Shown: positions 53,489 to 64,000 of the stretch, one piece after another
Layout of the letters: every line of letters begins with the position of its first letter
How positions within the stretch are numbered: the first letter of the stretch is position 1
Origin: Acanthaster planci
Taxonomy: Eukaryota; Echinodermata; Asteroidea; Valvatida; Acanthasteridae
Direction of reading: 5' to 3'
Assembly (NCBI RefSeq): GCF_001949145.1
Contig: NW_019091438.1
Span: 534,219-598,218, forward strand
Length of the DNA stretch: 64,000 nucleotides
The notes under the pieces: model-generated
The model's database searches: none
What the model was told of the DNA's origin: nothing
The model's input: only the letters and a program-made list of their open reading frames with translations
Translations under genes and position numbers: made by a program

Positions 53489-53550
53489 TGTCCCTAACAG
53501 TCCCAAATTCTCCGATTTCAATACGATTTACGTACACCCTAAGGGGTTAA
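53489..53550. repeat. Dispersed repeat, copy 2 (mate at 31917-31994)
   Basis: It shares CAGTCCCAAAT, TCTCCGAT, GATTTACGTACACCC and AAGGGGTTA with the copy at 31.9 kb. Confidence 0.75.
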
Positions 53551-55255
53551 TTGATTCTGTCTACAGCGCTCGGATTTACTTCAGGCCGCAACATTTCCTT
53601 GCAAATCATTTTTGTACGTCCTTCAGTGTGTTTCACTTCGCCGGGAAAGAAATGTAAACAGGTCTATGCAATGGATTTTTCTCAGACATTCCAATTCAAT
53701 GTTGGTAAACAGGTTGGCATCATTGTGGATGAAGAATATCGTGAAGTGCATAATTTTAAACATTTACAATAGTTCAAGCTTTGCTGGAAACTTAAGACAC
53801 TCAGTTTTAGTGTATCTGCTTTTCTGTGCAAAAGGCGAAACTTACATGTATTTTACCAGTGAAAACGTGTCTTAGAAAGGTTTGCTCAGTGGTTTATTGC
53901 CATACACAAACCAAATCCCCTCAGAAAAGGAAATTTGGAAAGAAAATTAAAATTCCAGTAGATTTTTTTAGCACAAATCAGCGCAAAAGCGTAGATTTCT
54001 CCCTGAAATGACATCACAGTTTTGCTTAATATGAATATCAAATTTGCTTTAGCATAAAAAGACTATAAAAAATGCTGTTTGAAATACTACTACAAACTTG
54101 ACAATGAGGTAGATTGAAACACATTTTCCAGGGCTGTGGCAAAATAAAGACACTGTATCAACCTTTTAAGTACATGAAGAACTAGATAATTGGGTGCATG
54201 CGAACATACCAGGCTTACACAACTAACCAACGACCACACCAATAGAACAGCATGACGGATGGGTGGACGCGGGGCTTTTCAGAACATAATAAAAACAGCA
54301 TTCCACAACCCATTCGCGCTAAAGAGCACTGGCGGCTGACCTTTAGGGGAAGCAGGCTCAGTGCTTTTGTTGACGCCCCCAAACAAAACGTCTAAATAGG
54401 AACATTGAAAGGGTCGCAAATAAACTGAGTATAGACGTTCACTGCAAAAAGAAAAATGCCCAACATACACTGATGTTCTCACGGTCTTTGCCAAAGGGGA
54501 TTTTTCGCTGAACATTATTTAGAAATACGGCTTGACAGGAAATTCTGTCCTTGTTTCCTCCAACTTCCCGTGGGAGATCGCCATAATATATGAGAATGCC
54601 ATTTTTAGACCTTCATAAAAATGACCTTGCCGTCCTTGAGGGATCTGAGAGTGAACGGGCAAATTATCCTGCTTCACCGAACCACTGTTTGGTCATGTTT
54701 GTGGTCTGATTTGATTAAGAATGGATTAGTGAGAGGCTGTTGTGGGTTTTGTAGCGTGAAAAAGGGATTGCGAGAAAGCTTGTATACCTGACACAGCAGA
54801 ACTAAGCTTTGGTGCTATCCCGTAAAAAGCGTTTAAAGCCCCCATATTTACGACCGTCACTCGGGTACAAGATAAATTGGTTCATGATATATCAATTCGT
54901 ACAGGACTTTTAAAGGGGCGGGAATAGAAGCTGGCATTCCTATTTGTGGCCTGCACCTTTCATAGTTTACATACCCTCCAGTCCACAGAATGCTTTGATA
55001 GCAGAGAATTTGACAGCATGCAATTTCTGGTTGATTTTGTCGGCGCAGGCAATTTTTGGATCCTGGCTTGCAACCTTGTTGTGGGTTGACATAGGTGATC
55101 TTCCCTGCAACAGTTTCGACGCAGGTTTTCCAATGATAGACCGACCATGAGAATGAAATAATCAAAAAACATAGGTCTCTTTTCTCCTTTTAATAAGCAA
55201 TCATCGAAAGGAAATTTGCGGCACCCAACGTCATGACACTGAATAGTATGACGTG

Positions 55256-55449
55256 CACTCTAAAACTCCCGGGTCAGATTGACCCTAAATTGGGTCCCAT
55301 TCGGCGTGACCCTTTTCCGGGTCAAATTATGACCCAGAAAGAGTCACATATGACCCATTCCCGAAAGGGGGTCATATTTGGATCTGGAAAAGGGTTACGC
55401 CGAATGGGACCCAATTCTGGGTCAATCTGACCCGGGAGTTTTTAGAGTG
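55256..55449. mobile_element. Palindromic 194-bp MITE
   Basis: The ends read CACTCTAAAA and TTTTAGAGTG. The arms of about 80 bp share CTCCCGGGTCAGATTGACCC and GGGTCCCATTCGGCGT with roughly 90% identity. Internally GACCC/GGGTC motifs repeat. No clear target duplication was found. It lies about 240 bp upstream of the acceptor that precedes cluster gene 3. Confidence 0.85.
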
Positions 55450-55739
55450 TGTTGGCATTACTGTTTTGCTAATGTTGAAAGCTGAATAAGCGAACAACTT
55501 ACAATTTAAAAAATCACTACAATAAAATCACAAATACTGAAAGTCAATTGAACAAAAATTTGCATTTAACAATAATAAAAAAAATTGCATTTAACAATAA
55601 TTTCAAATTTAACAAAAAAATATATTTCATTTGTTTATGAAGTTGAAAGAGATGATAAAAAAGTTTTTGGCATGGAATGTTTTCATTTCAGGGATGATCG
55701 AGGAAACGTAGACTATACGCTTGAAAATAGAGCTTCATA

Positions 55740-56807
55740 ATGGCGGGCCTTTTGGGTCGAAAGGGAAAAAAGAAGGCCCAGTTGGAATTGAACAACGAAC
55801 TGCCGTTCTTCGACGTGCACTACTTGGGCCGAAGCCTGACCAAGACCAAGATGGGTCGGGAGTGTACCAAGAACGTGGTGGAAGACCTGGTCAAGAAGGC
55901 TCACGGCCGGGAACTCCAGACGGTCAGTTTGACCATCTCCAGCCGCGGGATATGGGTCACCGAGAAGTCCGGCCAGGGTAACGGGCGAGAGACCTTCATT
56001 CCGATCTACTCAGTGACGTACGGTGCCGCAGACAAAAAGTACCAGAACGTCTTTACTATTGTGACGACTTACCGTCCCAATGGTGCGATCAACAAGTCGA
56101 ACAGGCAGGATAAGGACAGTGGGGGCAGCGGTAGCGGTGACGGTAGCGCGACCGGCAGCGCGAACGGCAGCAACTGCAGCGGCGCCCCGGTGAACTGTAA
56201 GGGGAACAACGTGGAGGACTTCAAGGCACTGAAGTCCGTGAAGGCGTCCTCCTCAGAGGTGTTCGTGTGCCACGCTTTCCTCTGCCGCGACCCCGTTCTC
56301 GCCCGTGCCATGGTAGTCTACCTGCTCAAAGCCTTCAGGGTGGCCTTCGAGTCGTGGAGCCGGTGCATCAAGAGCGAGAGACTGCGGGAGAGGATCAAGG
56401 CTGGACCGGGCGTAACCGGGGCATCGGAGCAGGGGAAGAGCGGGCAAGCGGGGAGGAAAAACTCCCACCACGAGCTACTGACTGTGGAGCCCCTGGCCAA
56501 GCCGCCAGAAGAAACAGCACCCCTGGTGGACAAAGTGGCCGCATGGATGGACAAGTGGTTCCACTTTGGGAACAACAAGAAGCACAGCGAGATCTTTTCC
56601 TCGGAGGAGCCGTCATCCGACCCGTCGGAGTTCGAGGAGTTCTCTAAGAGAATGATGGAGTTCTCTGACCCGACCCTGCTGAACTTTGACGTCGACATTG
56701 AAGCAGAACTGAAGGACGTCGAAGTCTGCAGTGCCTTAAGTGAAGTTGTAAACCGGGAGCCTCCGGTTAGCTCATCCGCAGCTGGTTCGGGTGGAGTGGT
56801 GGTTTGA
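55740..56807 (+). CDS. PTB/PID-domain adaptor, FAM43/PID1-like (cluster gene 3)
   Basis: A single coding exon of 355 residues, stop TGA 56805-56807. The acceptor TTTCAG ending at 55691 shows that a noncoding exon lies upstream. The ATG context is CATAATGG. A short basic start (MAGLLGRKGKKK) leads straight into a PTB/PID domain at about 20-212: FFDVHYLGRS, LTISSRGIWV, IPIYSVTYGAADKKYQNVFTIV, FVCHAFLCRDP and the closing helix VVYLLKAFRVAFESW. About 58 residues rich in Gly, Ser, Asn and Asp (about 114-172) are inserted between VTTYRPNG and SSEVFVCHAF, where the two paralogues have only a few. The C-terminal 135 residues contain AAWMDKWFHFG and an acidic EFEEFSKRMMEFSDP region. It is the shortest and most divergent of the three. 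Role as for the others: a probable peptide-binding adaptor. Confidence 0.85.
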   Translation: MAGLLGRKGKKKAQLELNNELPFFDVHYLGRSLTKTKMGRECTKNVVEDLVKKAHGRELQTVSLTISSRGIWVTEKSGQGNGRETFIPIYSVTYGAADKKYQNVFTIVTTYRPNGAINKSNRQDKDSGGSGSGDGSATGSANGSNCSGAPVNCKGNNVEDFKALKSVKASSSEVFVCHAFLCRDPVLARAMVVYLLKAFRVAFESWSRCIKSERLRERIKAGPGVTGASEQGKSGQAGRKNSHHELLTVEPLAKPPEETAPLVDKVAAWMDKWFHFGNNKKHSEIFSSEEPSSDPSEFEEFSKRMMEFSDPTLLNFDVDIEAELKDVEVCSALSEVVNREPPVSSSAAGSGGVVV

Positions 56808-57440
56808 AACAAAACTGAAAGGCTGCACTGACATCAGATTTCTGATGTTTCGAGGCTGGTGAGTAAAAAAGGGTTCGTCAGTCATTCTTTTAGCACATCA
56901 AAACGCTCGTGCCACCATCTCAGATAAATGATCCCGCAGGAACTTAGTACAAGAAGCTTCAATATGAAGAGTGACCAGGGAAATGTTTCATATTACTAGA
57001 AAAGACTTTAGGAACTGGAAGGATACTATCTTTTTAATTGATTAAATCAGTATTCGCAGATTTTGTCAGTTTCTTATCAATCTGGTTGTAGTGGGTATGA
57101 TCGATAACAGAGCACTAAAACAATTAGAAAAAGGATAGATTTATTGAAACAAGATCATGTGATGATTGATTAAAGAAGGACGGCTTAGTTAACTGAGAAC
57201 AAGATTTCGCTGATTCTTGATGATTTTGTTTCTCAACCTGCTTGAACGTTTTTAAAACGTACGTTTTACCTCTTCATGGGGTTCAAAAAGTAACCTACCA
57301 CGAAATAAGTCTGATGCTTCAGTGTTTGAAATATATGTTGGTAAAAGTCAACGGAAGAATGAATGAAGTCCGTTTTCTTTTTAGAAAAACCGCATTGAAA
57401 GCTGCGTAATACAAAAGTAACAGAAGGGCTCAACTTCAAA

Positions 57441-57446
57441 AATAAA
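57441..57446 (+). terminator. Candidate polyadenylation signal of cluster gene 3
   Basis: AATAAA lies 634 bases after the stop codon. It is the first canonical signal I see in the 3' flank. Confidence 0.35.
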
Positions 57447-58449
57447 GAGTTGAAGTAAAACTGTACTCACAGTGCGTTCGATTTATTTCCTGAGATTTTT
57501 TGTATTAATAACCCTACTTTTGCTATAATATACTAACTGCGTTTATTTCCTGTGCTTATGATTTAAATCTGTGCCACATTTTATACGTCGAAATACTCTT
57601 GAAAGTATTTTCGAAGCTTCAAATGATGTGTGTCATCTGTAAATATTTAACAGTGTGGAACCTGAACTTGTCTGTTAATATCTCAAATATCAATCAAATA
57701 TATTTGTCTAGTATTAATCATTATTGTATTTCAAAATGCAGTTACATTTGTGTAAACAGCTAATGAGAGTATTATTGTTATTTACTCCTATTTATTGACA
57801 GCTAGCTGCATGTTATTTGACTTGAGGTTGTATGTATATAGCACGGACAATTTATCATTTCTTTTCCAATGGTTGCTGTTCACCTTTGTGACAAAAGTGT
57901 GTTGTCAAAATAACAAGCAATTATCATCGGCTTAATATGATGAAATTTGCGATTATACGTTATACAAGTGTGTGATATACTCACACGCAGCGGACTCGAT
58001 CACTGTGAAAGGTAACTGCGAGCCGTTGATAACCCGTTCTTAATTTAAGACTGGAAAGGACATCGCGCTTTGCGCAAAAAATACGCAGCCGAAGCTTCAG
58101 GAGTGGATCGAGACGTGCACTGCATGTACAGTGTAACTTCACTTTATTTGGTGATTATTTTAAATCTAAAGGAAAGTAAAGCTTCCCCGCATTTGCCGCA
58201 ACTAATGGGCCATTTTCCTTATTTTTTCATATCCCTTCTCTGTCAGCGCGTTTTTCTTTGACTTTAACAAGCTAACATTGAAAGACGGGCTATTGCACCA
58301 AATCCTTTCATATGCTAGAAAAGTTGGCTACAGAATTGACATTAAAGAACAAGGTAAAAAGTAGTGCCTAAAGCTCTTCAAAAGCTGCTGTAAGACAAAG
58401 GCCTACATGTATGTTGTAAATTAACGTCTCGATACCCCTCTGAAGCGCA

Positions 58450-58459
58450 GCGCATGCGC
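58450..58459. promoter_or_regulatory. NRF1-like palindrome in a small CpG patch
   Basis: GCGCATGCGC is a full NRF1 consensus. It is followed by CCGCCATTGTTGGCGCG (YY1/E2F-like). Such clusters mark housekeeping promoters, but no gene is visible on either side. Confidence 0.3.
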
Positions 58460-60024
58460 ACCGCCATTGTTGGCGCGTGGTCGGCCTTATCAGCGCAGCC
58501 CCATCTGACTCGCAAGTACTGCTGGACATGTTAATATACATCCGCGTGCTTTGTTCTCGAATGCTTTAGGTTTTGAAACGCCGGACTAGCTTATGGTGTT
58601 GAAATGTGAGGGCATATTAAATCAGATCATTGCAAATTTAATGACCGGCAGTTTTCTCGCCTTCAATATTTGTAACATGTATGTATAGAAAACGCGTCTT
58701 ATTTTTTCAAATAATATTGATACATTTTTGAATTTTTAGTAATTTTCACTTTTCTCTAAAAGTTCATTTTAAAACAAATTTATTATTCAGAATAAAGCCT
58801 TGATATATTCATTGAAACCAATATGCGAGAGTTGTTCTTATTTGGAATAATATGTTCATGATCAATTCGCCTGGTCTAACTTCTGTAAACAATTAAATTA
58901 GCAAAAATAATTTTATGGTGCATGAGAAAAAGAGACTTTTTTGGCTATAAAAACATGTCAAGTTTTTGTGGTCATACAGTTTGGTGTCCCAAAATCTCCA
59001 AATGTGGCAAGAATGTTTAAACATTCGTGACTCGTTTTTCAATCTAAACTTTGATCAGTCGAAATACAAGCTGTGAAATGAATATATGGGTATGCAGTCT
59101 GGAAATCCTGTCATCTGGATCACCAGATCACTGCAAGTCCACGCCAAGTGCTCCCTAACGATGTGATTTTGTAACTTTTAAAACGATAAATCACTTTTAT
59201 CGGGTCAAACGGATAATAAGTTCATTTGTGGCTCTCTACATAACTTCATTTTTGGAGGCCGCTGGTTCTTTTCTAGTTCTTACCCTGACAAATCAGATTA
59301 ATTGAACGTCATGTACATGACAGTTTTTAACGGCACGAAGCTCTGACAACCGACAGGGCCCCCTGCCGCTGTGAGACGGAATTTGACGAGAGTCAAAATT
59401 ATCCGCCTCGAGCAAAAGCACTCCCTCATCGGTTGAAAAGAGCCACATGGATGTGAATACTCCATCTGTTGGGTAGCGATGTGACTGCAACGCTTGCGTT
59501 TGTGAACCAGCCATGCGCAGTTAGTACCAAAGGAGCCTCCGGTTGCAGGTCAGTAAATAGGCCGACAACGTCTTGCGCGGGCCAAATCACAATTTGTATG
59601 CACAGAACCTCGCTACGAAGTAGAGAATTTTGTGGCCCGTGAACTTGAAGATTTGTAGAAAAGACAGGTTTAAGCGAGCAAAACGAATACCAGCTTGTGT
59701 CTGACTGAGATTTGGAAGAAACCAGTGCCCGAAAACGGCCTATTTTTCGAGAAGTGTGAGCATCAATATTTCAAACTGGCGTGGGACTTCACGAGTGCTT
59801 TTTAGGGGTGACCTTCCGTGGAAAAACTTCAAAGTCGTGGCTTAATGAATGGAAATTTGAAAACAAAGCTAACAATAAAAAGGGCTTTAATTTGATGTGC
59901 ATCTCGAACGCCTGAGAAACTCGTGAGTATATTTCCCAAATTTTTGAAGTTCAGGTGTTTATCACTGTTGGCTATGATAGTTTATTTACTGGCTTGCAAC
60001 CCTCCGCGATGATTGTTAAGAAAT

Positions 60025-60039
60025 AGCGCCCTCTCTTGG
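60025..60039 (-). promoter_or_regulatory. CTCF-like motif, minus orientation
   Basis: The minus strand reads CCAAGAGAGGGCGCT. A plus-oriented partner, CTGCCAGAGGGCGCT, lies at 60170-60184. Both are close to the CTCF core by eye. Confidence 0.3.
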
Positions 60040-60169
60040 TCCAGTTCGAGGCCCATAAGCTGGAACCAACATGAGTAATAATTTGTCCCGATAGCGAGAG
60101 GGAGCTCTCACCATTTGCTAAAAGGTTCTGCTGACTTAGAAATTAGAAAAGGGAAAATAGAGACCCCAT

Positions 60170-60184
60170 CTGCCAGAGGGCGCT
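60170..60184 (+). promoter_or_regulatory. CTCF-like motif, plus orientation
   Basis: CTGCCAGAGGGCGCT lies 145 bp from a minus-oriented relative at 60025-60039. Such words also occur in repeats, so binding is uncertain. Confidence 0.3.
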
Positions 60185-61710
60185 GTTGCCATTGTCCGTA
60201 AATATGCCAAAGTTTGTCCGCTGAGTTATACACTCAAGGCATTATCAGACTCACGATAGCCACGTAATTGGGGAAATGAAGAAATATGGCATTGAGCATC
60301 TGGCTCGGACTCACAGAGCTTCCAATTGTGAGCATTTTGGATACGATCGGTTCCGAAAGTGGCACTACTTATACAGTAGTGCAGAGAGATGCTGTTTCAA
60401 AATGGTTACTTTCCTATAGGGAAATTTCCTTCGTTTTTGGTCTGCTTTAGGTGAGAGTTTCTTAAAGAGTCATTGATCAACCCACCAAAAATTGACAGGA
60501 ACATGAAACTGAAGTCGACTTGTTGATCATCATTTTATGTTGTATTTTTAAAAGAATTTTGAAGTACAGTGTATGGAGATTTATCACTGGTGTTTGTGGG
60601 AATTTATTTACTGGGGTGCACGCTTACCATTTGGGTTGCATCGTACCCGTCCACGTGGCTGTAAATTGTTATTGTTCGGTAGAAAATAACCCAATTGAGA
60701 GACAGCGGAAAACAGCAGACTGGAGAATATTCAGTTCAACAAAACTGTAAGCAAAAGACTAGACCCCTCTGAAACTTATATTTACTTGTTAGTTCCTAAA
60801 TCTTGGAAAAAGTTGACCTTTTTGAGGGTCTGTATACTTATTACGAAATATGTCACAGTGTTGTCTATTTGCACTGAGGCCACATCATATCCGAATCTCT
60901 TGTCTGGAGCTAGGTCTAGGTCTTCGCTCCATTGGAAATGTGTGGAGACGCGCAGACACTAGGCCTAGCCGTAATTCTGGAAGCCCGTTTCAGACACGGC
61001 CTGAGTTTCGGAATCTTTACACGCACTAACACTATCGTATATTAGAATTAATAGAGATAATGTTTCACCGTGATTGCTGGGTACTTTTTCCGTTCTTTGT
61101 GTACGAAAAATTGAATCAAATGTTGCACGAATCCCAATGAAACTATAGGCAAAAATGTGTTTGTATCTCTCTGTAAACAGTGCATTTTTGTGGACGCTGG
61201 CCAGCAATTAACTTACAATCAGTTTCATGTTTCAGGGCCGACCAATGACCTTTAATTTCCCCGTTTACATTGGTATGAGATGATTTGAATTAACGCAAAC
61301 ACCCTACCATCAAGCACACCATACGCAAGGCGCTATATTGCAGCATGGGATGACGTATTATCCGTGGAGTCTGTCAAGGGCGGCTCTTGTTACGAGTAAA
61401 GTATTTGGGAAAGGTGCTATGGCGAATATGCCCAAGTATTTGCTGAACAGAAGAGTTGCAAGTCCTTTTGCAAGTGTCTGTCCAATTAGACAGCTGTGGC
61501 GGTGCAGGCTTCAGTCTGATCATTGTCTGATCCTTAGGGAGGAAGCAGCATAATAAGGGAAGGAGAAGTTTAGGAACTATACTTCATTCACCTTACTCCC
61601 AAGATCACTCCTTTGAGATTCCACAAAGACAAAGAAACCCTGATTTTTCCCTATGAGCCCCACATGATTCTCAATGCACCTTTAGTCCTAATCTCCCAAT
61701 ACAATCTTGC

Positions 61711-61855
61711 CGAGGGATATGGCCAAGTGGTTCAAGTTTGTAACTCTCAATCATACCGTTAGGATTTCGAATCCGGGTTGGTTACGCTTTGCGGCTGATG
61801 AGCGCATTGGGGTATGTACCAAAGCGGCGGCACGCATGGAGCGTCCTTTATGACT
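61711..61855 (+). mobile_element. Possible tRNA-derived SINE
   Basis: A Pol III A-box-like TATGGCCAAGTGG (about 61718-61730) and a B-box-like GGATTTCGAATCC (61762-61774) lie about 31 bp apart, as in a tRNA head. Stem pairing for a true tRNA is poor. A SINE-like body follows to GGTACC near 61863. Its tail (GCACGCATGGAGCGTCCTTT) is similar in inverted orientation to 63850-63880. Confidence 0.45.
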
Positions 61856-63885
61856 GTATTGGTACCAAAAATCAACCGAAAATAATATATACATGTATAT
61901 ACCAAAACTAATATAATATCGGACGAAAGTGAAATAAATCTAAAACAAATATATAAAGGAAATATAAATCACACAAAACTAATACATTAGTACGATACCA
62001 GTCTATGTATATCAAGACAAAAGTGCATTTAAGGACAAGGTGGTTTATATGAGACGAAAACTGATAAACCTACAACAAATCGTACATAAAAATCACGAAA
62101 GCAATAAATATAGAACGAAACTAATAATAGGGCGAAGCGCCACCCCGTCGACGCCAGACCGGTTGCGATATAGAGCAAAATATATATGACGAAGCGCCAT
62201 CTACCGACCGCCGGGTTCGTGAACGTCGCTCCTGACCCTGATGTAGAGCTTTGTCAATTGTTCCGAAGTGATGCAGAGCTTTCTCAATATTGTTCCGAAA
62301 TGCTAGGATCATACAGAACAACCGAGAAAGCCCCTCGTCACGGTTAGGCCACACTGTAACGTTGCCGGTTGCTGCCAGATCATGCCGATTGTGATTGACC
62401 ACGTTATTGACAGTCAGCCTCCGGCGCCAGGGGGACTGCTGCCCAGTGTCGGGCATTACGCGAGTAGCACGTTACTAGTAGCAGTAGGCCTAGGCCCATT
62501 GCCAAGGGGGTATAACATTAGGCCTAGTAGCATCTAATTCCTGGAGAGCAGGGCTTTGAAGGAGGTTGTCAACTACTTCTCGTACACGAACGTTCGAGTT
62601 CCCAACTCTTGAGCCATATTTCAGGATCACAGTTCCACTCGTTTCGACAAATCTGTGTAACAAGTAAAGTGTGGTGTTGTGACGTCCACCGTGTCATCCA
62701 GTATTGGGGGAAGGAGTTCCATAAGAGTTACGAACAACCTAGTTTTCGCTTGAAATGTTGGAACAGCCACCATAAAGTGATTACCTGTCCCAAAAAGTTA
62801 AATTTTAGCAAGGAAAATTCGGAAGCATTTACTTAGAAAACAGGGGTTTTTTTTCAGACAAATTTCATATAGGTTTGTGCAAAGGGGCATAAAGTGTTGT
62901 CCGTGTAAGAGGTCGAGTTTGGGCGGCCTCTTCTTGACACGAATTTCTTATTCTCGCTCTCGAACGGCGGGAACACAACCCCAGAACACTGTTCCTGGAA
63001 CAGGATCACACACCACCTCTTCGTCAGGGTTTTACAGGAACACACGGAAAAACTCGTGAGAGTTTAATTTTTGAACAGCCGCAAAAAAAAATAGCGAGGC
63101 GGCTCACAAAGCTGGAGACAAAGGAAAGCTTTACAAAATTACCAATAACCATTTTCCATAGCAAAGAAATGAATGGTCCTTTTTACATAGAAAAGAATTC
63201 AGCCCAGCTTTCCAAAGTTTACTCTGAGAGAACGTACATGGATGCCGCCATGTTCCACGCAACAACCGGTTGTACGTTCCCGGCGTTCGAGCGGCCGACT
63301 AACGAACGACAATTCGAGCTTTTTGTGAACATACAAGAGATGCCGCGCATGCGGCACGGCTGGTCGGTAGATGGCGCTTTGTCTTATATATTTTACGTTT
63401 TCGTTCTTTATATTTTACGTTTTTGTTCGATCTATTTTACATTTTGCTCTGCATCACAGCCGGTTTGTCGTCAAGGTGGTGGCGCTTGACCTATTTATCA
63501 GTTTCGTTCTAAATTTGTTAGTGTAGCTCTATATTTTTTAGTTTCGTCCTAAATATATTAGTTTCATATACTGGTTTTATCCTATATATTGTTTTCGTTC
63601 TATTTTACTATTTTCGTCGTTTATATATGAGTTTTGTCGTACATTTATTAATTTCGTCCTATATAAATCACCCTTGTCCTTTAAATCTACTTTTGTCCTA
63701 TATATAGATTGGTTTCGTACTTTATGTATTAGTTTTGTCCTATATATACTTTATTCGTCCTTTATATATTTGTTTTAGATTTATTTCACTTTCGTCCTAT
63801 ATATATTAGTTTCGACACTTTTTCGTTTGATTTTTTTGTATTAATAAAGTCTTAAAGGGCGCCTCATAGGCACGTGCTTTTAGAA
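61820..63885. mobile_element. Large element with inverted arms of degenerate 20-bp repeats
   Basis: The left arm (about 61825-62220) and right arm (about 63355-63885) are inverted copies. An exact 40-bp match pairs 61921-61960 with 63758-63797. The arms' inner ends also match: AGCGCCATCTACCGACC at the left pairs with GGTCGGTAGATGGCGCT at the right. Each arm is an array of about 20-bp units resembling TTCGTCCTATATATATTAGT (right-arm strand). The 1.1-kb core holds two GCAGAGCTTT/TTGTTCCGAA units near 62245-62305 and no transposase. Open frames inside are artefacts of the repeats. The superfamily is unknown. Confidence 0.75.
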
Positions 63886-64000
63886 AGTCCACCTGTTGGA
63901 GGTTGATCTAAAGATTTTGGGCCAAGTGTTCCCTGTCAAAAGGCACATTTGCATTAGCCTATTTGTTGTATGCCCGACACAAAAGGAGGGTGCTATTTGG

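Larger units (their letters stand above)
46987..55691. other. Upstream region of cluster gene 2 and gap-containing interval before gene 3
   Basis: The 5' region of gene 2 includes the palindrome ATGGCGCCAT (47166-47175), a possible YY1-like promoter site. The interval also holds the assembly gap (48584-49120), a CTCF-like motif (49936-49950), inverted-repeat elements (about 52195-52465 and 55256-55449), a dispersed repeat (53489-53550) and a G-run (about 53230). No coding exon is supported. Confidence 0.5.
56808..61700. other. 3' flank of cluster gene 3 and gene-poor DNA
   Basis: AATAAA at 57441-57446 is a candidate polyadenylation signal for the gene ending at 56807. Otherwise there is AT-rich noncoding DNA with an NRF1-like CpG patch (58448-58485) and two CTCF-like motifs (60025-60039 minus, 60170-60184 plus). 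No coding exon is supported. Confidence 0.5.

Noticed and set aside
61711-61790. Functional tRNA gene
   Set aside because: A- and B-box words are present, but acceptor and anticodon stems do not pair well and there is no clear anticodon loop; a SINE head is more likely.
63169-63489. 106-codon open frame at the right end
   Set aside because: It runs into the inverted repeat array, and its C-terminal FYVFVLYILRF-like residues are a translation of that array.
1-64000. CRISPR array, operon or prophage-type system
   Set aside because: There are no spacer-repeat arrays or closely packed same-strand genes; introns and MITEs show animal nuclear DNA.

Overview
The window is animal genomic DNA, most likely from a marine invertebrate and plausibly an invertebrate deuterostome such as an amphioxus, echinoderm or acorn worm. 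The evidence is spliced genes with GT-AG introns of about 0.1-6 kb, AT-rich noncoding DNA with many ACATGTA-type words, many short inverted-repeat transposons, and one 537-bp assembly gap. There are no operons or prokaryotic signals. The species cannot be fixed from the sequence alone.

Layout. (1) 1-17406, plus strand: the 3' fifteen exons of a long coiled-coil protein that I do not recognise. Its introns hold terminal-inverted-repeat (TIR) elements, an old LINE 3' end and two decayed copies of its own exon sequence. (2) 17407-24049: 3' flank and intergenic DNA, with a possible first exon and E2F-like site for the next gene near 21.95 kb. (3) 24077-29899, plus strand: a four-exon HIRIP3 homologue (histone chaperone family), recognised by its conserved C-terminal exons. 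(4) 33599-36919 plus, 45274-46986 minus and 55740-56807 plus: three divergent genes, each with one PTB/PID domain close to the N-terminus, of FAM43/PID1 type. The first has a small last exon; the other two have single-exon coding regions. They form a paralogue cluster over about 23 kb, separated by 8-9 kb of noncoding DNA with several CTCF-like motifs. (5) 56808-64000: no gene recognised. There is an isolated NRF1-like CpG site, a possible tRNA-derived SINE and an approximately 2-kb element with long inverted arms made of degenerate 20-bp repeats.

How the genes relate. The coiled-coil and HIRIP3 genes look like ordinary housekeeping neighbours. The PTB genes probably arose by tandem duplication from one intron-poor ancestor and likely encode small cytoplasmic adaptors whose divergent tails set partner choice. 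This cluster and the inverted-arm element are the parts most worth following up. All gene models here are read by eye from splice signals, reading frame and protein features; no search was run.
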